DNA from: Planctomycetaceae bacterium | GTDB lineage: Bacteria; Planctomycetota; Planctomycetia; Pirellulales; Thermoguttaceae | Assembly: GCA_031277105.1 (NCBI GenBank) | Contig: JAISLW010000268.1 | Span: 1 to 64,000 of the forward strand | DNA length: 64,000 nucleotides | Direction of reading: 5' to 3' | Shown: piece after piece, positions 1 to 10,200 of the stretch | Layout of the letters: each line of letters begins with the position of its first letter | Position numbering within the stretch: position 1 is the stretch's first letter | Position numbers and translations under genes: made by a program | Notes under the pieces: model-generated | What the model saw: only the letters and a program-made list of their open reading frames with translations | Database searches by the model: none | What the model was told of the DNA's origin: nothing

Positions 1-209
1 ATTTTATTGAGTTTTTCGGCGTTGGCTGCTATTCCTTCAAATTCAGCAACAAGTTGTTTTACTTTTGAAACCACTTCAGGCGGGGCTTTACGCGGAGGTA
101 GGACATTATTCCAATTAAACACGCTCATTTGGCTCATACCAGTTTTAGCGTGTTGATCGGCTTGTAGCGATTCGAATACACTAATATCTGCGACATTTTG
201 ATTTTTCAT
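1..209 (-). CDS. NQN-ADIS N-terminal signature family protein (partial, runs off window start)
   Basis: Reverse strand translates to MKNQNVADISVFESLQADQHAKTGMSQMSVFNWNNVLPPRKAPPEVVSKVKQLVAEFEGIAANAEKLNK...; RBS aggaga upstream; N-terminus matches six other ORFs in the window. Confidence 0.85.
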   Translation of the reverse strand, partial: MKNQNVADISVFESLQADQHAKTGMSQMSVFNWNNVLPPRKAPPEVVSKVKQLVAEFEGIAANAEKLNK

Positions 210-246
210 AAAATTTCTCCTAGTTTTTTATTTGTTTACTATTTAT

Positions 247-305
247 CCTTTGTCCAAAGGAACGAATTGACATAATACAAAAAAAAAATGGAGTTGTGTC
301 GATTG
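247..305 (-). promoter_or_regulatory. Promoter plus leader hairpin of the NQN-family gene at 1..209
   Basis: Reverse strand TCGACA-N19-TATTAT followed by palindrome CCTTTGtcCAAAGG (247-260); leader nearly identical to that at 48007-48061. Confidence 0.55.
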
Positions 306-314
306 TGAAAAATT

Positions 315-2174
315 TTACCATCCGCTTGCTACACGTCGTCGCATAGTTGCAATTAAGTTGAAAGCGCCAGCCGATGCGTCAACTTGGTCTTTGTACCTCG
401 ACGACGGGAAGTATTGTAACTCGGCTATGTAATCCGTATTCCATTCGCCTGGCACTAACGTAACATTGTACCCGTTGACTTGAGCGCTGAACGGTTCCGC
501 TCGCGTTTCCTTGTGCGTATCCGCTTTGTCTATTTTAGTTACAAACCCCGCAAGATTACGAACAGTTGAAATCGCCGATTCAAAACCGCCACTGCCAGGC
601 TCTTGCTCAATCCCAATTACAACTGATTTGCCGTCCCTTTCGGCAGTTTGTCTGATCAACCGTTCTCTTGCATCCGAATCCCACCTGCCCCTAATAACAT
701 CAAGCACATAAAACTTACCCGATCTAGTTACGCCCAATTTAGCGCCTACCGTAAAACAAGCCGTCTTTTTGACCGAAATCGCTTTGTCCCAATACCGGAT
801 CGCATACGTAACAGGATCACTCGGATCAACATGACCTACCCGCAAACGGTCAATCAAAAACATACCGCCACTACGCGGTATCGGTTGCTGGTCATATTGA
901 CACGCATAACCGTATTCGCCCATCCACTTTCGACGCTGTTCCAATAAATCCCGCGATAACCGCAACGGATCAAGCAACCCGTCAACATAATTCAATTTGA
1001 CCTCTTCCGGCAAAACCTTTTGACCTTCACTACAATCCGCAGGCAAACAAATATGCTTAAACGAACCCTCTTTTGAATTGTCAATCCAATCACCCGTCGG
1101 ATCATTTTGATGCAACCGCTGCATAATCATAATTATCGGCGTAACAGTCGCATCGACAGTTCTAGTCGTAATCGTTTCATGCAACCACAAACTAGCATTA
1201 CGCAAACCCGCTTCCGAAGCCGCTTCCATCGGGTTAATCGGATCATCTATGACTATACAATTATGAACCAAAAAACCATTAGCAAAAAAATTATGAGCGC
1301 CCTCTACCTCAATGTCATATACAAACTCCGTTTCATTGCTAACTCTTGTAATCGATTCGATCCTTGCTCTTTGTTTTTCCGTGAACGATACGAGGTCGTC
1401 CCCGATTTGTAAATCCTTCGCCTCTTTGTAACCGAATCCATAAACGAAAAATTTATGGTCTGAAGTTGCTCTAACTTTACGTCCGCCAGCTTTAATTTCA
1501 TATAAATTTTTACACTCCCTTTTAATTATTGCTACAACTTTTTTATAAACTAGAACGCCATCTATATCTTGTGATAAAACATTATCGCCTACTTGTATTT
1601 GTTCTATCGGTTTTACGTCTTGAAATACAGTTACTAAAGTTCCAGCGGGCATACAGTGGGCGTGTTTGCCCGTAATCGCTCCCCCTATACCTGCACAATA
1701 TCGCTCGCCCGATTTCGTATTGGTGAAATGCGTAGATTGCCGCAAACCTAAAACGATTTCAGGAAAACAACGCTGAAATAATTCAGATTGAATTACGTTG
1801 AGATTCTTGCGACTAAAATCTTCCGCCAAACCGCCGCTGTACGAACACGCTATTATCCGAGCGCTAGGCATCCGAACCCATGTATAAGCAGGCAAAAAAA
1901 TTGAGAAAATCGTACTTTTGGTCGTACTCGGCGGAATGTTAATTACGAGGTCGTATAATTTTGGCAAACCCTTAAATACGCGTTCAAGCATTATCTGCAC
2001 TTCGTCGCATAAATATTTTATATGCCAATTCCAAATAGGCTTGTCAACAATAATCGTTCCCCAAAACTCTTGAACGAAACGAAAAAAAGAATGCTTCGTT
2101 ATATCCCTGATTAATTCTATCTCCGCATCCTGCGGAATACACACAGATAATTCTTCACCCATACGTCTAAACAA
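315..2174 (-). CDS. terL: Phage terminase large subunit interrupted by an in-frame mini-intein
   Basis: Terminase ATPase region PPSTTKSTIFSIFLPAYTW, Walker B-like IVIDDP, C-terminal nuclease-like region YWDKAISVKK...GIEQEPGSGG; intein inserted before CIVIDDP. Confidence 0.92.
   Translation of the reverse strand: MFRRMGEELSVCIPQDAEIELIRDITKHSFFRFVQEFWGTIIVDKPIWNWHIKYLCDEVQIMLERVFKGLPKLYDLVINIPPSTTKSTIFSIFLPAYTWVRMPSARIIACSYSGGLAEDFSRKNLNVIQSELFQRCFPEIVLGLRQSTHFTNTKSGERYCAGIGGAITGKHAHCMPAGTLVTVFQDVKPIEQIQVGDNVLSQDIDGVLVYKKVVAIIKRECKNLYEIKAGGRKVRATSDHKFFVYGFGYKEAKDLQIGDDLVSFTEKQRARIESITRVSNETEFVYDIEVEGAHNFFANGFLVHNCIVIDDPINPMEAASEAGLRNASLWLHETITTRTVDATVTPIIMIMQRLHQNDPTGDWIDNSKEGSFKHICLPADCSEGQKVLPEEVKLNYVDGLLDPLRLSRDLLEQRRKWMGEYGYACQYDQQPIPRSGGMFLIDRLRVGHVDPSDPVTYAIRYWDKAISVKKTACFTVGAKLGVTRSGKFYVLDVIRGRWDSDARERLIRQTAERDGKSVVIGIEQEPGSGGFESAISTVRNLAGFVTKIDKADTHKETRAEPFSAQVNGYNVTLVPGEWNTDYIAELQYFPSSRYKDQVDASAGAFNLIATMRRRVASGW
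1260..1655 (-). other. Mini-intein (132 aa) in TerL
   Basis: Begins C-MPAGTLVTV, contains TSDH block B-like motif, ends FFANGFLVHN followed by Cys (+1); no homing endonuclease domain. Confidence 0.92.
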
Positions 2175-2196
2175 ATTTCTTTAATTTTTAACGCTA

Positions 2197-2955
2197 TTAT
2201 TTCGCTAACGCTGATTCGCAGATTTCACACATTTTTAGTAACGCAGTTGACCTGTTTTTTATTTTGAATTGTTTTTGTACTTTCGACATGATATTTATGA
2301 ACCAATCAGGATCGCCGATAACAATGCTTGTCGATTCAACGTCTAAACCGACTTTTTGTTCTAGCGAGTCCAATAAATGTTCTACCCGTTCCTTATTCGC
2401 TTCGCAAAACATAAACGTCAACGAATATAACTCCAAATCATTTTCTGCTATCGTCGATAAATCTAACGCCTTGCACTCAAACAATAATTTCTCGTCAATT
2501 CCACTATATTGCTTCAAAAATAAATCATTCAAATCAGCGTATAAACTTTTCAAAATAGTCAAATCATCTTGACCTGTAATTGCGTTGTGACTTAACTGAA
2601 TTGCCAATTGGCGTTTTTCATCAAAATCTTTTTCATCGCCGTACAAGATCAATATTTTATCCAAATTGGCTTTTATTGCCGCTTTCACTCTGTGATTACC
2701 GCTGATAATTTTATACTTCCCGTCCTGTCGCTTAATTCCAAACGGTAATTGACTCAAAAAACCGTCATGTTCAATATTATTTGTAAGTTTATCTTGTTGT
2801 TCTTTTGTCATGTACCGTGCGTTTCTGTCAAGCAATACGCAATCGTTTTTAGGCGAAACGTAAGCCAATTGATACGGCGTTATCAATTGATTTATTTCAA
2901 CTAATCTAGCGTTGACATCCAAATTTATTGATCCAAATTTTTCCTGTTCTTCCAT
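2197..2955 (-). CDS. ParB-like nuclease domain protein
   Basis: ISGNHRVKAAIKANLDKILILYGDEKD; QLSHNAITGQDDLTIL as in phage ParB-like proteins next to terminase. Confidence 0.75.
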   Translation of the reverse strand: MEEQEKFGSINLDVNARLVEINQLITPYQLAYVSPKNDCVLLDRNARYMTKEQQDKLTNNIEHDGFLSQLPFGIKRQDGKYKIISGNHRVKAAIKANLDKILILYGDEKDFDEKRQLAIQLSHNAITGQDDLTILKSLYADLNDLFLKQYSGIDEKLLFECKALDLSTIAENDLELYSLTFMFCEANKERVEHLLDSLEQKVGLDVESTSIVIGDPDWFINIMSKVQKQFKIKNRSTALLKMCEICESALAK

Positions 2956-4268
2956 TTTTTATAACATTCCTTAATTGATAAATTCGTAAATTTGGCGGTA
3001 TAAACCAGTTTATTGTTTTCATTACTGCCTTGTTTTTGGAAAATGCCGCGATACTTCATTGAAACAGGTTTATCTGTATAAACTGACGTTTGCAGCCCCT
3101 TGTAATCGAATGCGTAATGCCGTCGCAATAATTTAGATACATCCGCCGATCTCAATAAATACAATAACAATTTCGATAACCTGTCCACCGACGACGGCAC
3201 AACAAAATCACTCAACAAACACATCAATTCAAAAACATCCTGCGTTCCTAAACTCTTTGAAAACGTAGCAAACCCAAATAATTTTTTATCCGCCAAAAAA
3301 CCAATCGCAAAATCACCGCCACAATTGTAATCCACTCTAACAGACATAAATAAATGTTTGTAATGATTGACTAATTTAGTTGGGATTTGTACTACTCTTA
3401 TATCAGTTTCATCTGTAATAATATCGTTAATCGACAATATTTCGGGCGTTTTGTCTAACGTTTTTATTTGCGGTCGTAAATAAAAAGTATCATCAGTAAT
3501 ATTCGTATAAAAATAAACGGAACGTTTACCCGCTTCCTTATCAACTCTGCCCGTAATAAACGGTTTGGTTTCGGGATACAACATATCGCTAAAAACGCAC
3601 GCTCGCTTTGACTCCAATAATTCCCTGTAATATGACCCTGCGTTACCTGAATCGAATAATTCATACGAAGGTCGCTCGTACTCAAAAGAGCGCTCTACAT
3701 AATTGTACAACTTCTCATATCCGCCCTTATAAGTCGGTGCGTACAAAAATACCGTACTATTTTCATTAGCGTTGTTAAGATGCGCCTTAAAATCGCCAAA
3801 AAAGAAATCCGCAATATTAAAATCAAAACACTTACTTTTCTGAAACGAATCAATTGTTTTATCAAAAAATTGTTTCGATTCCTTTTTGTACGTATCGCAC
3901 ATAACCGCTTGATACTCATTTTTTCTGCGGGCAAATTGTCCATATTGCATCGTAAACATCACTTTGACTAACATCGTGTACGGCGTTTCTGACCATGTAT
4001 CAAACACGGCAAGCAATTCGTCATTAACACATTTAACAGAAAACGATTCCTTTTGCACTATCGCCGCAACTAAACGACTGTACAACGAAACGTCATTAGA
4101 ATACACGTTAAAACCATAAAAAGACGCTATTCGGTCAAACGTAAAATTACCAGAACAACCTACATAAATATTCGGGTACTTCACTTTGTTTACCGTACTC
4201 AATATACGTTCAACTGCAATACAACTGTCCTTGTCCAACGAACCCACAAACATATCATCCCTCGTCAA
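2925..4268 (-). CDS. Phage protein resembling putative antirestriction adenine methyltransferase
   Basis: N-terminal YPNIYVGCSGNFTFDRIASFYGFNVYSNDVSLYSRLV resembles a Rossmann/MTase-like start; assignment by memory only. Confidence 0.4.
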   Translation of the reverse strand: MTRDDMFVGSLDKDSCIAVERILSTVNKVKYPNIYVGCSGNFTFDRIASFYGFNVYSNDVSLYSRLVAAIVQKESFSVKCVNDELLAVFDTWSETPYTMLVKVMFTMQYGQFARRKNEYQAVMCDTYKKESKQFFDKTIDSFQKSKCFDFNIADFFFGDFKAHLNNANENSTVFLYAPTYKGGYEKLYNYVERSFEYERPSYELFDSGNAGSYYRELLESKRACVFSDMLYPETKPFITGRVDKEAGKRSVYFYTNITDDTFYLRPQIKTLDKTPEILSINDIITDETDIRVVQIPTKLVNHYKHLFMSVRVDYNCGGDFAIGFLADKKLFGFATFSKSLGTQDVFELMCLLSDFVVPSSVDRLSKLLLYLLRSADVSKLLRRHYAFDYKGLQTSVYTDKPVSMKYRGIFQKQGSNENNKLVYTAKFTNLSIKECYKKWKNRKNLDQ

Positions 4269-4764
4269 ATAAAGATTTTATTTCCGCTTTCGGTTTGTCT
4301 GATAATTCTTCGATGATTTCGCCTGTTTTATTTTCCCACCATTCGGCAAACATACGACGATGACACCATTGACCTACTTTACTCACATCCTCGTAGCACA
4401 ACAAAACTACAGGTTTTAAACAGTTCGTACTTAAAGTTGCATTTACATTCGCCTGCTTATCTATCGGGCGGCAGGTTTTTACGCTTTTGCATTGCTGATT
4501 TTCAAGTACGATTTGTTTATTAGTTTCAAACGCTTCAAACGCCGCCCGTATTTTATTTACGCCTACCGATTCTAATATCTTAAAATACGCCTCACGATAA
4601 ACAGATTGATCCGTCAACTCTTTGACCATCTCCCACGTCGGAGCAATAATAGTCAAATAAGTATCAACCTTGAGAAATCGATACTTACCAACCGAAATCC
4701 CAACCAAATAATAATCGCCGCCACGCAACAAACGATTACCATAATAACTCGTAAATATACGCAT
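4255..4764 (-). CDS. DUF488-like protein with an in-frame palindromic-repeat insertion
   Basis: MRIFTSYYGN...; C-terminal KPVVLLCYEDVSKVGQWCHRRMFAEWW matches the DUF488 LLCYE..CHR pattern; middle about 33 aa encoded by repeat element. Confidence 0.65.
   Translation of the reverse strand: MRIFTSYYGNRLLRGGDYYLVGISVGKYRFLKVDTYLTIIAPTWEMVKELTDQSVYREAYFKILESVGVNKIRAAFEAFETNKQIVLENQQCKSVKTCRPIDKQANVNATLSTNCLKPVVLLCYEDVSKVGQWCHRRMFAEWWENKTGEIIEELSDKPKAEIKSLFDEG
4418..4511 (-). repeat. Palindromic repeat element copy C, inside coding sequence
   Basis: Reverse strand ATCGTACTTGAAAATCAGCAATGCAAAAGCGTAAAAACCTGCCGCCCGATAGATAAGCAGGCGAATG...ACGAACTGTTTAAAA aligns with copies at 13961 and 29044. Confidence 0.85.
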
Positions 4765-4771
4765 AATTAAA

Positions 4772-5119
4772 TTACCTGTGATCGATTATAAAATTTCGTC
4801 TTACTTCTCTTTCAGTAAAAGTACCTTTATATACGTCCTTGTCGTTATCTGTTCTTTCAACTACATTGATTTTAAAGTCGGAAAAAAGCAAAATATCTTG
4901 TAAACTTGAATCTAACGCATTCAAAACAGTTTCTATCGCCTTATCTTTAGTACGAAAATAGTCGTCCCTCTTGACCAAGTTGTAACAATCTAAATACCAA
5001 CCTTTTTTACCGCCCAAAAAAACCAACTTGCCAAGTAAACACCGATTGCAAAAAAGATATTTCCAAGCGGGTTTATCCGTATAATCTAAAACAATTAAAT
5101 CAAATTCGATTACGCTCAT
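4772..5119 (-). CDS. Hypothetical protein
   Basis: Open reading frame directly upstream of the DUF488-like gene on the same strand. Confidence 0.6.
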   Translation of the reverse strand: MSVIEFDLIVLDYTDKPAWKYLFCNRCLLGKLVFLGGKKGWYLDCYNLVKRDDYFRTKDKAIETVLNALDSSLQDILLFSDFKINVVERTDNDKDVYKGTFTEREVRRNFIIDHR

Positions 5120-5229
5120 TTGCTAATTTCCTTTTAATTTATTCTTACTTTAATTTGCGTTTATTGTTTGCTTGTCTAGTGGATAATAACGGCTTGCCTC
5201 GTCAACGTACAAGTAGCCAACTTGAACGG

Positions 5230-5265
5230 ACGCGGCGGAATATGAGAGATAAAACCCCGCCGCGT
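5230..5265. other. GC-rich stem-loop
   Basis: ACGCGGCGG ... CCGCCGCGT 9-bp perfect stem in an AT-rich intergenic region. Confidence 0.6.
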
Positions 5266-5298
5266 TTCGGCATCCTACCAACAAACAGTAACCATTAT

Positions 5299-5326
5299 AT
5301 TATGCCAAATAATAACTCAAAATTAG
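5299..5326 (-). promoter_or_regulatory. YTAATT-N12-NNGGCATA motif
   Basis: Reverse strand CTAATTTTGAGTTATTATTTGGCATAAT. Confidence 0.55.
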
Positions 5327-5400
5327 AAAAATTTTATCAAAAATCCAAAGATATATTTTTGAACCGTCTGTCAAATTGAGAATTACCAAAAGGCTAATAG

Positions 5401-5428
5401 AATATGCCAATTGACAAATAAAAATTAA
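5401..5428 (-). promoter_or_regulatory. YTAATT-N12-NNGGCATA motif
   Basis: Reverse strand TTAATTTTTATTTGTCAATTGGCATATT. Confidence 0.6.
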
Positions 5429-5577
5429 AAAGAATCCAAAAGAATTATTTGACCAACAGATCAAAAAAAACCACAACACCAAAACATTGCGAAAGCACGG
5501 AGGCTTTCAATTACACTTTATTATAACATTATCAAAATATACAACAATGTAAAATAAATAAAAATAATAAAGAAAAA

Positions 5578-6210
5578 TTACAATTCTTCATTGTCAATAA
5601 GATTTTTGATTGTGGCAAAAAAGTCTTCATTAATAGAATAACTCTGACGGAATACAGTGGAGGTCATTATTTTATTACGTCTTAATAACTCTACATTCTT
5701 GAAAACAATCTGATAGTCTTGCCCACTATCACAATCCCTCAAATTACGATAATTCCAAACATTATAACGAACCGAGCCATAATAAATCCAAAGATCACGC
5801 CAATCCCATTCTATTTTATTACACGAAACAGCATTGCGTAAAAAATTCTTATGATTTTGAGGTAATTCGTTATATAACTGTTTATGTCGCTCAATTTCTT
5901 TTTTCCGTTCATCCTCTTGGCGTTCTATCTCCTTTTTTCGCTCAATTTCTTGTTGCTTGCTTTTGATTCGTTTTGCAATTAGATGAACAATAATTTGGGA
6001 TGACAAAAAGCAAAAGATCCATAGAGCAATCAAAGGGTATATTTTGCCAAAATCAGATTGAATTATCTGATACCAACGCAATTCCCTAAATATCAAGTAA
6101 AGACAAAAAGTAAAAATTAGAGTAAAAAACAACGCAAAAAGTTGCGTCAAAGGTATTCGTACACGTCCGCACACTATATCTATGATACACTGTAACAATC
6201 TTTCTAGCAC
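5578..6210 (-). CDS. Two-TM membrane protein, possibly superinfection-exclusion-like
   Basis: Hydrophobic segments LTQLFALFFTLIFTFCLYLIF and IYPLIALWIFCFLSSQIIVHLI then charged coiled coil EIERKKEIERQEDERKKEIERH. Confidence 0.5.
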   Translation of the reverse strand: MLERLLQCIIDIVCGRVRIPLTQLFALFFTLIFTFCLYLIFRELRWYQIIQSDFGKIYPLIALWIFCFLSSQIIVHLIAKRIKSKQQEIERKKEIERQEDERKKEIERHKQLYNELPQNHKNFLRNAVSCNKIEWDWRDLWIYYGSVRYNVWNYRNLRDCDSGQDYQIVFKNVELLRRNKIMTSTVFRQSYSINEDFFATIKNLIDNEEL

Positions 6211-6381
6211 AGATTAATCCTCCATAAAAACCAACGAGACAAAATTAGTTAAATTTCCGTCATAGAATTAACGAGTATTCATCCTAAATACTTTTTCAGA
6301 TTTTATCCGATGCAATAAGACTTGTCAATGTTTAGTTTCAACAATAAAAAATTATAAAATAAACAAACCGTAAACTTAAGT

Positions 6382-6420
6382 CCTCCGGTGAAGAGCGCTC
6401 TTCACCGGAGGCTTTTTTTT
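6382..6420 (+). terminator. Strong intrinsic terminator / perfect 30-bp palindrome
   Basis: CCTCCGGTGAAGAGCGCTCTTCACCGGAGG followed by C and a T-run on + strand; A-run on the other side. Confidence 0.85.
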
Positions 6421-6890
6421 TAATTTAATTTAACGCCGTGTGGGTTATCTACTGTTGGTATTATTCTCGGTTCTAATTTTTTTGGTTCGGGCGTTGGGAT
6501 ATTTTCGGGCTGTTGTTGAGGCGGGGGCGGGGGGGGTTGCATTGGTCTGGGCGGTTGTGGTCTGCCGTTAAGTTGGAAGTTTATCGCCTGCGCGTTAAAG
6601 AAGGTGTAATCCATGAAGTGGGCTAGCCAGAGGCTGGTAAAACTTGCGATACAACCGCAGCCGAAAAATCTAAAACCCGTCAAGTACAAATCTGGATTGT
6701 ACCATTCGCCGTAAAGGGCGGGTGTGAAAATTACGCCTGCCCAAAAGCCGACGCATTGCGGGCATTGGATAAAGTACCCGTGTAATTTAGACGGGTCGAA
6801 CAGGCTTCGCGGGAATGCGAATAGTCTGCTTTTTGTGATAATCAAAGTCATTCCGGCGCTCGCCAGAATAAAAATAATCAAATCTAACAT
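6420..6890 (-). CDS. DUF1360-like membrane protein with proline-rich tail
   Basis: CPQCVGFWAGVIF motif, TM segments, tail RPMQPPPPPPQQQPENIP. Confidence 0.5.
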   Translation of the reverse strand: MLDLIIFILASAGMTLIITKSRLFAFPRSLFDPSKLHGYFIQCPQCVGFWAGVIFTPALYGEWYNPDLYLTGFRFFGCGCIASFTSLWLAHFMDYTFFNAQAINFQLNGRPQPPRPMQPPPPPPQQQPENIPTPEPKKLEPRIIPTVDNPHGVKLN

Positions 6891-7222
6891 TAATAAGTAG
6901 CTCCTGTGCCTATGGAGGTATAGGCGTTAAGGTTATTAGCGGAGTGACCTCCCCCTCCGCAACCGCAGCCGCCGGAAGCGCTCGCGGACGGTTGCCCGTG
7001 CGGACGCGTTCTGATTGCAGGGTTAAGTTGATTTTGTCGCGGTTGAACCGTTTGCGGAATATTATTTGGCGAAAGTTTATTGAGATACGGGCAGGCGCTC
7101 GTGCAATCTTTTAAACACTTCGTAACTGAATATTCGCAAGTTATCTCTCGCGACAGTACTGTTCCGGCGCATGATTTACCGGTTTGTATTTGATTGGTGC
7201 AATGGATCATGATTCGGGGCAA
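6890..7222 (-). CDS. Small Cys-rich hypothetical protein
   Basis: Cys-rich, ASASGGCGCGGGGHS; abuts 7207..11754. Confidence 0.55.
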   Translation of the reverse strand: MPRIMIHCTNQIQTGKSCAGTVLSREITCEYSVTKCLKDCTSACPYLNKLSPNNIPQTVQPRQNQLNPAIRTRPHGQPSASASGGCGCGGGGHSANNLNAYTSIGTGATY

Positions 7223-10200
7223 AATGTTAATGCGTTAAATTTTGACAAACCCGCTTTCTTATCGAAAATCCAGTAAATATTATTAGCGCAAAAGACGAGG
7301 TTTCCGCCGCCGCAGGCGGGGCTGCCGAGTACGAGTTCGGCGGGTAAATCGGTCGGCACCGCAGCGTCGTAACTGTAAGCGGACGACGTATCGTCATAAT
7401 AAACGTAATGCGACTTGAAATCGGCGTCCTTGTCGTTTTCGTTGCAACCGTTGACGGTGAGACATTCGCCCGCGTAAAAAATCATTATCGCCTTTGGTTG
7501 GTTTTCGGCGTCCCATCTGTTAGTCATCCAGCGTCCGACGACGTTATCTTGATGCGGGTTTGGTCTGTATTGTAATTCCTCATAGCCCCATCTTTCGGGG
7601 ATGCAGATATTGTTGTCGGCTTTGTTGCCGACCATGAATTTATCGGAAAATTCCACTACAAAGAAATCCTCAAAAGTGGGTTCGGCATCAGCTTCGGATT
7701 CGAGGTATTCGTTGCCTTCCTCTTCGCAGCACCAAACGTTGATTGGCATCGGGCCGCCGTAACGTCCGAGTTTAGAGGGGTCGCCTACTTCGACTTGTAC
7801 TTTTTCGCCGTCGATTTCTTGCTCTACCCATTTAGTGAAACCGAGTTGTTTAGCGATGTCGGCTTTATCGGGCGTAACAACGTCGCCCATTTTTGTTGTT
7901 GAGAAAATCTCTTCTCCGGCGTAATAAATTTTGGTTGTCGTGTAGTTCTGGTTTGATTGTTTGAATTGGATGAGCATATATTTTTGGCAGCATCGCATTA
8001 GCGGGACAGAGAGCGTAACTTCGTCGTCGTGATTCTGCGTCCATTCAGTAATTTTACCGCCGCCGTAAAATAAAATAGAACGCGTCGATAATGTATAAGG
8101 GCCGCTAGCGGGATCGTTTGAATCATAAGACGGGTTCTTTTGCGATAATTGAATAATAGCGTAATTAACCGCGTTGTTCTTACGTGAAGCGGAACAACAT
8201 TGAGCGCCTGCGCTAGTAGTTCGAGTATCAAATGTGAGTTCCTTATTATCGATTTTAATCGCTCGTCCTTTGTATTTTAGTACGGCTGTATATTGGCTAT
8301 CAATATCATTAGTCTTGCCGTAAATTGTGTAAAAATACATATCGCAAAGTTTAGTTGACCGGACGAAGCGACCGCAATATTTTTCGTGAAACGGGATCCA
8401 AGCGGTACGCATGAATTGCGATGTTTGTACTTCTTTCGGGCAGATTTCTTGTTCGCAATTAGTGTAGGTGTAACATTCGTAATCGCATCCCGACGCTTTA
8501 CCAGGCGCGAATTGCGGTCTATACTGTTGAACCGCGCACCATTCGTCGGGCATAAGCCGCTCGCAATCGCCCTCAAACTCGTCGATTAGTTCGTACTTGC
8601 TAGTTGAATGTTGATAAGTCCCGTTATCTACATGCTTGTCAAAACTTATTTCGTAAACTCTTATCGAATGCGTGCAGAAACTATCGGGCGGATAAATGTA
8701 ATAACCGTCGTCGCTACTTCCGCAAAGAGCGCAATACTCATCTGTATTTTCGTCCGGCTCAATTACGCCGCAAACTGGATGATCTTGTAATTTAGGCGTA
8801 GTGTCGATTACGGCGACTAATTGTTTGTAGCCGTCGCCGTCGTCTGGAATTTCATAATAACCCCAAAGGAACTGCGCAGAGTGAGTTGGAATAGTCGCTG
8901 TTTCGTCAAATATTTTAGCGCCGTCCGAGTCGTAATCTAAAAACCGGACTTTTGACACGTTGCCTGTAATTACTTCGTCAATACTGCTCGTACTAATTGA
9001 TTCGATAAAATGATGCCCGCGTTCATTTCTACAAATAGTGTTACAAATAAAAGCGCCTTCGTAATAAAAGCCGCCCATTTCGTCATTGCCGCATGAATGA
9101 CAATAGGGGCCGTAATTGCCGTGTATTTGGACTAATTCAGTGGTTACGCCGCCTAATTTGGGCATTATTTCAGTTAAGAATTGCGTACAATTGCAACCGT
9201 CCCATTGATCTTTACCGCAACCTTCAGGACGGTTGCCTACGCGCCAGCCGCTATAGCAGGTATAAGATGTAACATAATTCTGGTAATAAACCGGCTTGTA
9301 ATACGGAATTTGTTGAGAAAAATTCATTACGATGTCTTCAATAGAATAATCCTCTGGATAGCAAGTACTTTCACCAATGCCTCCGCCTGGTAAGGATAAA
9401 TCGTAAATATATCCGCGTTCCTCTATTGCCGCTCTGTTTTCTTCGCTACAAGCGCAACCGCTGCAACCGCCGCCGGTCGGAATTACGCCCATTTCTTCAT
9501 AACCGCGCCCGCCTGGATTTTCGTGCCAAATAATAGTCTCGATACCGGACGGCGTTTTAATTTTATATTGTAACTGTTCGCGAACCACTTGACCGGCGAC
9601 AACAAAAAACGCTTTAGAATCTTCAAATGAAATTAAAACTTTATCCGCTATTACTTCCTTACCGACCGATGAGATATAGTGATCTGGATACGCCGGATGC
9701 TGATAAAAAACCCACTTCATATTTTCCCCGTGTCCGCTGTTAGTCTGCATTCCGAAATTACTAGGAGATAGTAAGACCTTCTCATTTAAGCCTGAAATCC
9801 CTAATACGAGTCCGTATTTCAAAACGTCTAAACTGTATCCGTATGACGCGCCTTGATATGACCATTGCACTTCCTGCGAAACAACATAAGAGTCTCGCCA
9901 AAACTGCTCGCCAAAACCCATCTCGACCGTATCGGTAACAACGGCGCAAAGATGGTAGGCGGTATTGGCAGATGGCAAGTATAAAACTTCGGCGCCCGCT
10001 TTGTAGAGTTCGCCGTTTTCATAAACGTCGCCGTATCGTTTACTGTCGCCGGATAGACTGTAACTGACGACGAAGTAATCGGCTGTGTTTGAGTAGCAAT
10101 GAGAATGACAATCGCCGTAGGTTGTGCCGTTACCGGTTCTGACGCGTGCAATTTCACCTTTGGTCTGGTAAATTACAACCATCTGATAAGTGTCGCCGGA

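Noticed and set aside
5155-5379. 74-aa plus-strand ORF
   Set aside because: Spans a GC-rich stem-loop and motif sites; looks non-coding.
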